Source: Cryptomeria japonica | Lineage: Eukaryota; Streptophyta; Pinopsida; Cupressales; Cupressaceae | Reading direction: 5' to 3' | Length of the DNA stretch: 64,000 bases | Assembly (NCBI RefSeq): GCF_030272615.1 | Contig: NC_081412.1 | Location: 478,803,657-478,867,656 of the forward strand | Part shown: one piece after another, positions 57,603 to 64,000 of the stretch | How the letters are laid out: each line of letters opens with the position of its first letter | Numbering within the stretch: position 1 is the first letter of the stretch | Made by a program: the position numbers and the translations under genes | The notes under the pieces: model-generated | Seen by the model: only the letters and a program-made list of their open reading frames with translations | Databases searched by the model: none | Told to the model about the DNA's origin: nothing

Positions 57603-58293
57603 CTAGCTAGGGCTACATTTTTTTACCATACCAAGATTACCTCGAAAGTATGCAAACTTTATTCTAGAAAGAGGCTTGGTGAGGATATCTGTAGTTGGTT
57701 CATGTGTACTAACATATCTCAACTGAATAGCATTCCTTTCCACTATGTCTCTAACATAATGATAAGGAATCTCCACATGCTTTGTTCCATCATGAAACAA
57801 AAGATTGACATAAATATTTATACAACTTTGATTGTCACAATGGATAATTGTAGGTTCTAAGGATTTTCCAAACAAACCTACAAGAAGCTTTCTAAGCCAC
57901 ACAGCTTCTCGATCCCTCATGGATACTACAATATACTCGGCTTCTGTGGAGCTCAGTGCTACTGAAGACTACTTCCTACTGAACCAGGAAATCATAGCAT
58001 AACCCAAACTAAAATAGCAGCCAGATGTGCTCTTCCAATCAATGATACATCCTGCCCAATAAGAATCGATATATCCATGAGGTTTCAAGTCCACATCAGT
58101 GTATTTCAAACCATATCCAATTGTGCCACACATGTATCTCAGAATATGCTTTGCTGCAACTAGATGTATTTGTCTTGGTTCACTCATGAACTGACTATGT
58201 GCACCACTGCATAAAAAATATATGGTCTAGTATTGACCAAGTACATTAAGGACCCAATAATTTTCCTTTATAGAGTGGGATCTACCAAGTCTG
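57603..58293 (-). pseudogene. Copia L RT end and RNase H
   Basis: In minus sense the sequence shows the RT connection (IIGSLMYLVNTRP, FMSEPRQIHLVAAKHILRYM), then RNase H: GYIDSYWAGCIIDWKSTSG, LSSTEAEYI, WLRKLLVGLF, IHCDNQSCINI, DGTKHVEIPYHYVRD and TDILTKPLSRIKFAYFR, ending at a stop at 57603. Two stops lie near 57969 and 57921. The usual DSDWAG reads DSYWAG, so a catalytic Asp is lost. The 5' part of pol is cut off at 58293, where LTR M begins. Confidence 0.9.
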
Positions 58294-59415
58294 TGATAGA
58301 CTTATAAAGCACTGAGAGAGGGGGGTGAATCAGTGACACCAAAAACAATACTACTTTAAACACTGACCGGTAGATATACTTAACAATTTTACTCAATACT
58401 ATGCATGCAATCCAAAATGATATTAAAGCATCCACACTAAGTGAAACATCCACCATAACACATGTTTATACGTGGAAACCCAAATGAGAAAAACCACAGT
58501 GAGATGGGACACACAAGTTAACTATCTGCAGTAATAGATAACTGATCAATTAAGGTCTACAAAAGTGCTCTGCTAGGAGCGAATCCATTTAAAGATCCCA
58601 AAGCTCTATAAGGAGCTATACCCTGTTAAAGGTACTACCTTGTTAGGAGTAATCTCAATAGAGGATTTTTTAATCCAAACTAATGGATCACCTTGTTAAA
58701 GGATTTGTACAATGAAGCTTGTTAGAGCTTACCCGGTTAGGGGATTTGACTATTGTAGTGATTAGAAAACAACAGGTAGTGTGATCTAGAAGTAGCACAA
58801 CTTGCTTGAATAGATCCTCTTCTACGTACTCAAAACTGCATCACCAACATACTCTATAATGCCTTCAACAACTTAACACTTCTATCTTTGCATCAAATCA
58901 TCTCATATCATATATCTAAAATAGTTCATCATAATGTCATTATATAAAAATTTAGATTTCATGTTAGCGTGGAAATCATATCACAATTTCCTAGGTGCAG
59001 TGTATCTGGACAATCAAAGATAACTCATCACAAATTACCACCAAAATTTGTCGGTTAGGGTAACTCATCACGACCGGTGATAAATCATCACACAATCAAT
59101 GAATATCGGTAGGAACACCAATACCAGTTAGAGTTAACCTCTGTCAACCTGTAAACCAATTGTCCTCCATTGCTTCTTTGATGGTCTCCGCTGAATCTTC
59201 AAGTTGATGTCAAGTTATTTCCTGCATATACTGGTTGTCTCCATGTACCGGTTTGATAGTCTCTAAACCATCAAAAACTAAACTTCCAATACCGGTTGCA
59301 ATACAAGTAACTTTAGAAGTAATATTGGTTGATAATGTGAACATATGTGTGTGTGTACATGTTCCATCAATGACAACATATGAAGTCATTCATTACAATC
59401 ATTATCAAGCCAACA
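58294..59415 (-). repeat. 3' LTR of copia element M
   Basis: 1,122 bp; minus sense from TGTTGGCTTGATAATG to ATAAGTCTATCA. A polypurine tract (GCGAAAGGGGGAGAT in minus sense, 59416-59430) borders it. It holds the shared copia modules: GGTTTCCACGTATAAACATG at about 58460-58480 and ACTGATTCACCCCCCTC at 58317-58335. It interrupts the RT of L; the left flank is GTCTG. Confidence 0.85.
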
Positions 59416-59639
59416 ATCTCCCCCTTTCGCATCGATGGCAACACTTAGAAAGTTTTACAACTTTACAACTAAGTGTGCTTACAAAAATTGTACACATATA
59501 TTCCTACTCCTCCTTAAGAATACATACAAAATTTTCACAACACATACATATTTCTACTCTCCCTTTGACAACAATGCCAAATTGAAAAGTAAACTACATA
59601 TATATATAGCAAAATTTGCAGCAAATGTTTACATATACA

Positions 59640-61245
59640 AAAACTTAAAAAAGTCTGTATTAAGGAGTGTTCACTTCAATTTGCAAGAAAATATCACTGA
59701 AAGTAATCTTCATTTGAGAAAAATCATTTTCCCATGTTTCCAGTAAATTTTCAGAAATCTCAATGGTTGTCATAATCTGTGCAGAAAATTCTTCCATTGC
59801 ATCAATTGTACTCATCTCCAGTGTCGCCAAAACTGCTTCTACATCCTTATATACTCATTGTAAGATGTCCACTTTTGGTCTCAATTGGTTCTTTATCTCC
59901 TTCAGTGATTGGAGTCTCTTTGCCTGTTCAAAATCATAGACATCTAACTGACTTTGCAAATCATCCACAGATTTGCCAAAAGCCAAGACTGAGTCCTGTA
60001 AAGGTATGTAGGCATTACATATCTTTGCCAGTTCCAGTTATGTCTCTGTTCACTTCTTAACAATATCAGCATATAAAAATGAAACATTAGATGTGTAGGC
60101 TATAATTCTGCCTCCTGACTCAATAGCTTTTCTCAAAGGATCTTTGTTCAGGGATAAAGCAATCTTCCCTGTATCAATATCTTTCATTATTTGTTCTCCT
60201 CTTTTCTTCCTATAGTTTTTCTCATATATAGTTTGAGTTGCTTCCTCAAGTGACTTGAGTTGGTCAAAAGTATCAGCAACCAACTTGCCAAGCTTGTCAA
60301 TAGGAGTTGACACATTCCTTATAGCAGTCTCCAGTAGAAGACTTGACAAGATCTCCACAACAGTTTGGATGGTTTATGCTTCCTTCCTCTGTTACTTAGG
60401 CCTCTTCTTTTGTTCTCTGGATTGCATCACATTTGCAAACTAATAATTCTGATGCACTCATGTTGTCAACATATATAGGCCCTTTGATGCCAAATGAGTC
60501 ATCATCATCATCATTATGTTGTTTGACTAATGCCTTTTCTGGTTCAGCATATTTCTACTTCTTAATTTTCTCTTCCTTTTGTTCTTTCTCCTTTTCCTGT
60601 TCAGAGGTCTTTTCAGCAACTTTTTCTACTGGTTTCTCCTGGGTAACCTATGAAACTAGTGGGAGTTGTGATTTCACTAGTTGATCATTTACCGGTGGGG
60701 GTGGAATATCCACACTTGGTTGAGTTGTCGGTATCTCCATTGTATTAACTTGTGAAATAATAATTTCCAGTGGTTGCATATTTGGTGCAATAATGTTCCC
60801 AGATAGATCAATTGAATCCTTTATTTCATCAACAAAAATTACCGATTGGGAAGTAGTGTCATCCTTCTTCTTGATAGGATAGACAACATCAGCTTGAACT
60901 ATTTCTTCCTCATCCATTTCTGGTCGTACTTCAGTATCTTTCTCATTAGCCCATTGGGATTCTATTAGTTGACACATTCTCTGAATGTCCCTTGCTATCT
61001 GATGAGTCTCAACTTCAACAGATTGCATCTTTCCACTTATTAGCTTTAATCTCCTTAACTTAAAAGGAAATTGTGTTTTGTGTTTATCAAGCAATGCAAT
61101 TAACTCATCTTTAAACAAATCAGGAAAATATTGAATAAACACATTATCAATAAAAAAAATTATTTCTTCATAGCTTCTTCCCATTTATCCAAAAGAATAG
61201 AATATAAAGAATCAGAAATATCATTTTTAAGGTCATGAGGTAATC
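59640..61245 (-). pseudogene. Unassigned ORF of element M, Glu/Lys-rich and coiled-coil-like
   Basis: The longest open stretch is 61184-60648 (178 codons), starting MGRSYEEIIFFIDNVFIQYF and then FKLRRLKLISGKM. A run of weaker open stretches follows in changing frames: EKPVEKVAEKTSEQEKEKEQ near 60620, VEILSSLLLETAIRN to SGGRIIAYTSNVSFLYADI (60358-60050), and LDVYDFEQAKRLQSLKEIK near 59930. Conceptually it is 450-550 residues, helical, with heptad-like spacing and an acidic DDDDD stretch. A frame upstream of the ATG (HDLKNDISDSLYSILLDKWE) suggests the protein began further right. It matches none of gag, protease, integrase, RT or RNase H that I know. It lies just inside the 3' LTR, the position of extra or env-like ORFs in some copia lineages. 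Confidence 0.5.
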
Positions 61246-61690
61246 AGTGATAACTTTAGGAAACCCCCCCTCAAAAAAAGATATTAAATCTTGGTGAAAT
61301 TTTATTTATTTTGGATAAAATTAATAATTTTTATTGGCGAATCTTTCATTTTTTAAAAGAAAAATATTAATTTTATTGGCGAATTTTTTCACATCAATTT
61401 TTTTGGTAGAAAATCTTGGCAAATCTTAGAAAATAATACAAGTATATATTAATTACTATTGCAAATAATTTCATTTAAAAAAATAACTTCTTATAGAAAA
61501 GTAGAGGCATAAGGTGGAAATCATTAACGAGTTTAAAGGGTAGACACTACTTTATTTAGTTACTACCATTAATTTAAATTAATCTAATAGAATTCTTTTT
61601 ATTTTGTCAAATAAAATGTACTTAAAATTTGTAATACTCATGGGGCCCAAAATTATTTCTATACCACTTATTTCCATTGAGGTCAACAAT
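61246..61690. other. AT-rich junction between M and N
   Basis: No gene. The word TTTATTGGCGAATCTTT or a variant occurs twice (about 61331 and 61373). This may be the scar of a deletion that removed the rest of M, L and the 3' half of N. Confidence 0.4.
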
Positions 61691-62866
61691 TGAAAAGCAA
61701 CTCAACCTCCATGAGCATTATCACTTGTAGCTACCATGACCCATTTAGCTAGTCTACCTGTCAGTGTTGCCTTGCTTAGCAAATACTTTAGAGGGTCGAC
61801 CTTTGCAATCAGCTTAACTGAATGTGTAAGCATATAATGTCATAACTTTTGGGTTGCAAACACTACTGCTAGGCATGTCTTCTCCACTGTTGTGTAGTTC
61901 AACTCATATCCGACTAGAGTTTTGTTGATATAGTAGATTGCTCATTCTTTTCCTTCATTGTTGCGTCGCACCAAGAGAGCTCCTAGTGATACTTTTGTAG
62001 CTGAGATGTAAAGAAACAATAGTTTTCCTTCAATCGATGATGCGAGTAATGGTGGAGTTATCAAATATTCCTTGATTTGAGTGATGGCTTCCTCACATTT
62101 GTCATTCCATCTTAATGGAACATTCTTGTGCATTGAGTGAGTGAATGGGTGACAACGATCAACCAATTATGCTATGAACCTTCTTATTGATTGCAATCTC
62201 CCTTGTAAAGAACGCAACTAACTGATGTTCTTTGGTGATTCCATTTCCATTATAGCTTTTACCTTTGTTGGATCAACTTCTATCGCAAAAGCTTGCCTAA
62301 TGTTAGCCCAAAAGCACACTTCTTTGGATTCAATCTTAACTTGTATTTCTCTAACCTGTCAAATATTTTGTCTAGAATTTCTAGGTGCCTTCTCTAGTGT
62401 CTGATTTTGTTAGTATATTATCCACATAATCTTCCGTGCATGTATGCATCATATCATGGAAAATGGTGTTCATTGCTCTCTAATAAGTAGCCTCAGCATT
62501 CTTGAGCCCAAAAGGCATGACGTTCCAAAAGAAAGTACCCCAAGGGCACGTGAATGTTGTTTTCTCTTGATCTTGAGGAGCTATCTTGATTTGGTTGTAC
62601 CCTGAGAAACCATCCATTAAAGAGAACATTTCATGACCTACTGTAAGATCTACAATGATGTAAATGCTTGGTAGTGGAAAATCATTCTTTGGGCATGCCT
62701 TGTTCAGGTCTCTGAAGTTTGTGCACACTCTGATACTCTTATTTGGTTTTAATACAGGTACAATATTTGACACCCAGTCTAGATATGCAACTGGTCTTAT
62801 GAATCCTACATCCAATAGTTTCTTCAACTCTGTTTTGACTAGAAGAGCAATGTGAGGATGCATCTT
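61691..62866 (-). pseudogene. Tat-like RT and first RNase H relic (element N)
   Basis: In minus sense RT reads MHPHIALLVKTELKKLLDVG, SIRVCTNFRDLNKACPKNDF, HEMFSLMDGFSGYNQIKI, TFTCPWGTFFWNVMPFGLKN, then a stop at about 62480 in place of Gln. At 62428-62417 the catalytic box reads YVDN where YVDD is required, a G-to-A change that would kill polymerase activity. After frame changes the first RNase H follows: FTHSMHKNVPLRWNDKCEEA, LFLYISATKVSLGALLV, ELNYTTVEKTCLAVVFA and KVDPLKYLLSKATLTGRLAK. The match stops near 61690, before the second RNase H and integrase that remain in C. Confidence 0.92.
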
Positions 62867-64000
62867 CCTAAGTTTTTGTTTGACTGGCTTAGCTCATGGA
62901 GAGACATTGAGATGATGCATGATGAGGTCTGGATCTAGTCATGGCATATCCGTGTATGACCAAGAAAAGTTGATTTGCCTTCTCTTGAAGAAGTCATTGT
63001 AGTATTTTCTCTCTTGTTCTTATAAAGATGTTGCACGATGAAGAATCTTGGGATTATCTGGAGTACCAATGTTGACTACTTATGTAGGTTCAATCGGGAT
63101 GGCTGATCTCTCTTGAAAATATTTCGAGATGGTGTCAAATCTTCCATATTCGAGAACCTCAAGGATATTTTCACCCTCAGATACACCCTTTATTTTATCT
63201 TTTGATTGGTCTAATGTCGCCATAAAATTGTTTTCAGCATTAGACCTTCTTTTTAATTCCTTAATTTCACTTTTGCAACTAGAAGATTTGGCACCCCCTG
63301 ACTAGAAGATGCATTATTAGATTCACTGGTGGAAGCTCTTTTGGGTGTTACAAGTTCAATGACATTGAGATATACGGCTATAGCATGGTTGTTTGGGAAG
63401 GTATCAATGTTATGGATTCCGGTGGTGTCCTAGTCAATAAGTTTTGGGTGTATTAAGGGTAACGGATCATCTGATTGGTTAATTTCAAAAACTTCAATGA
63501 TCATGGCATAATTATCAAAGTTTATTGTTGTTTCAATTGAGTTAAGGATGTTACTCTCCTCAGGATACATTCTCTTGATCGCCCTCCAATTGGTCCCAGT
63601 AAAGTTAGGATCGTTAGTTTGTGATTCACATTCAAGTGACTTATATTCAAACGTTTGGCCCACATATCCATGGACTAAATCGATATATACATCTTTTGTA
63701 TCACAAGATTTTTCAGAAGATATTTTAGAATATGTATCAAATTCATTGCTAGCTTGTAATGTAAATATTTGGGTAGCTTTTGCTTCTTTTCTTGCCATTT
63801 CTCTTCTTCTCTCATACTCTACTTCCTTGGGGCTGATTATTTCTCTTGTTTGACTTGCTATCAGTTCCTCTTGACTTCTTCCCATTTTTGGTACTTGTTG
63901 ACTAGGGATTGATTTAGGTTTTGTACCATTTTGTTGTTTTAATATTTGATTAGTGGTTGCTTCTGCTACTTCTTCTTGTCTTCTCTTGTTTTGTTCTTCT
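62867..64000 (-). pseudogene. Tat-like protease/linker region (element N)
   Basis: The frame at 63885-63430 starts MGRSQEELIASQTREI, then RRREMARKEAKATQIF, DVYIDLVHGYVGQTFEY and QSDDPLPLIHPKLID. The last two motifs match the corresponding linker in element C (VDIVHTYVGQTLG and EDPLSLIHPEP), so N belongs to the same family. Between 63430 and 62867 the linker is broken by stops. The element continues beyond the right edge of the window, where the rest of gag/protease is expected. Confidence 0.8.

Overview
This is plant nuclear DNA, and essentially all of it is transposable elements. No host gene, tRNA, rRNA or prokaryotic signal could be supported. Diverse Ty1/copia and Ty3/gypsy LTR retrotransposons (chromovirus and Tat/Ogre-like), several LTR-only remnants, a LINE scrap, long AT-rich relics and deep nesting suggest a very large seed-plant genome. 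A gymnosperm is my guess from the overall style of the repeats; no marker gene proves it.

Layout by element (letters are mine). A: 3' end of a copia element (+), 1-1417. Then AT-rich relic DNA with a LINE endonuclease scrap near 4 kb. B: decayed copia pol (-), 5225-6787 and 18736-19435, split by C. C: complete Tat-like gypsy element (+), 6788-18735, TSD CACCT, with a leader full of 21-bp repeats and with RT deleted. D: a tentative LTR with a 7-bp minisatellite, 20938-22013. E: Tat/Ogre-like element (+) whose 5' LTR starts at 22014 and ends at 38094, followed by a long leader, a small ORF and a gag start cut off at 41880. Its LTR is interrupted by F (minus-strand LTR, 23043-24503) and by G (chromovirus, 24750-38046). 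The 3' LTR of G is itself split by H, a full-length copia element (-), 30606-37836, TSD CATAG. I: Tat-like element (-) starting at 41881, with an antisense plant-mobile-domain (PMD) gene. It is interrupted by J (full-length copia, +, 43155-50215, TSD GGATG), K (solo LTR, 54423-56038, TSD GTTTT) and L (copia, -, from 56130). L is broken by M (copia LTR, -, 58294-59415, with an unusual coiled-coil ORF up to about 61245). N: Tat-like pol (-), 61691-64000, perhaps the displaced pol of I.

Nothing here looks able to transpose by itself. Coding regions carry stops and frameshifts, many explained by C-to-T change of CAG codons. The items most worth following up are the PMD gene antisense in I, the 21-bp higher-order repeat in the leader of C, the unassigned ORF in M, the palindromic array in the 3' untranslated region of L, and the reiterated polypurine tracts of the copia elements.

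All boundaries were found by eye from LTR ends, flanking duplications and sequence shared between copies. Family names come from protein motifs, not from a database search.
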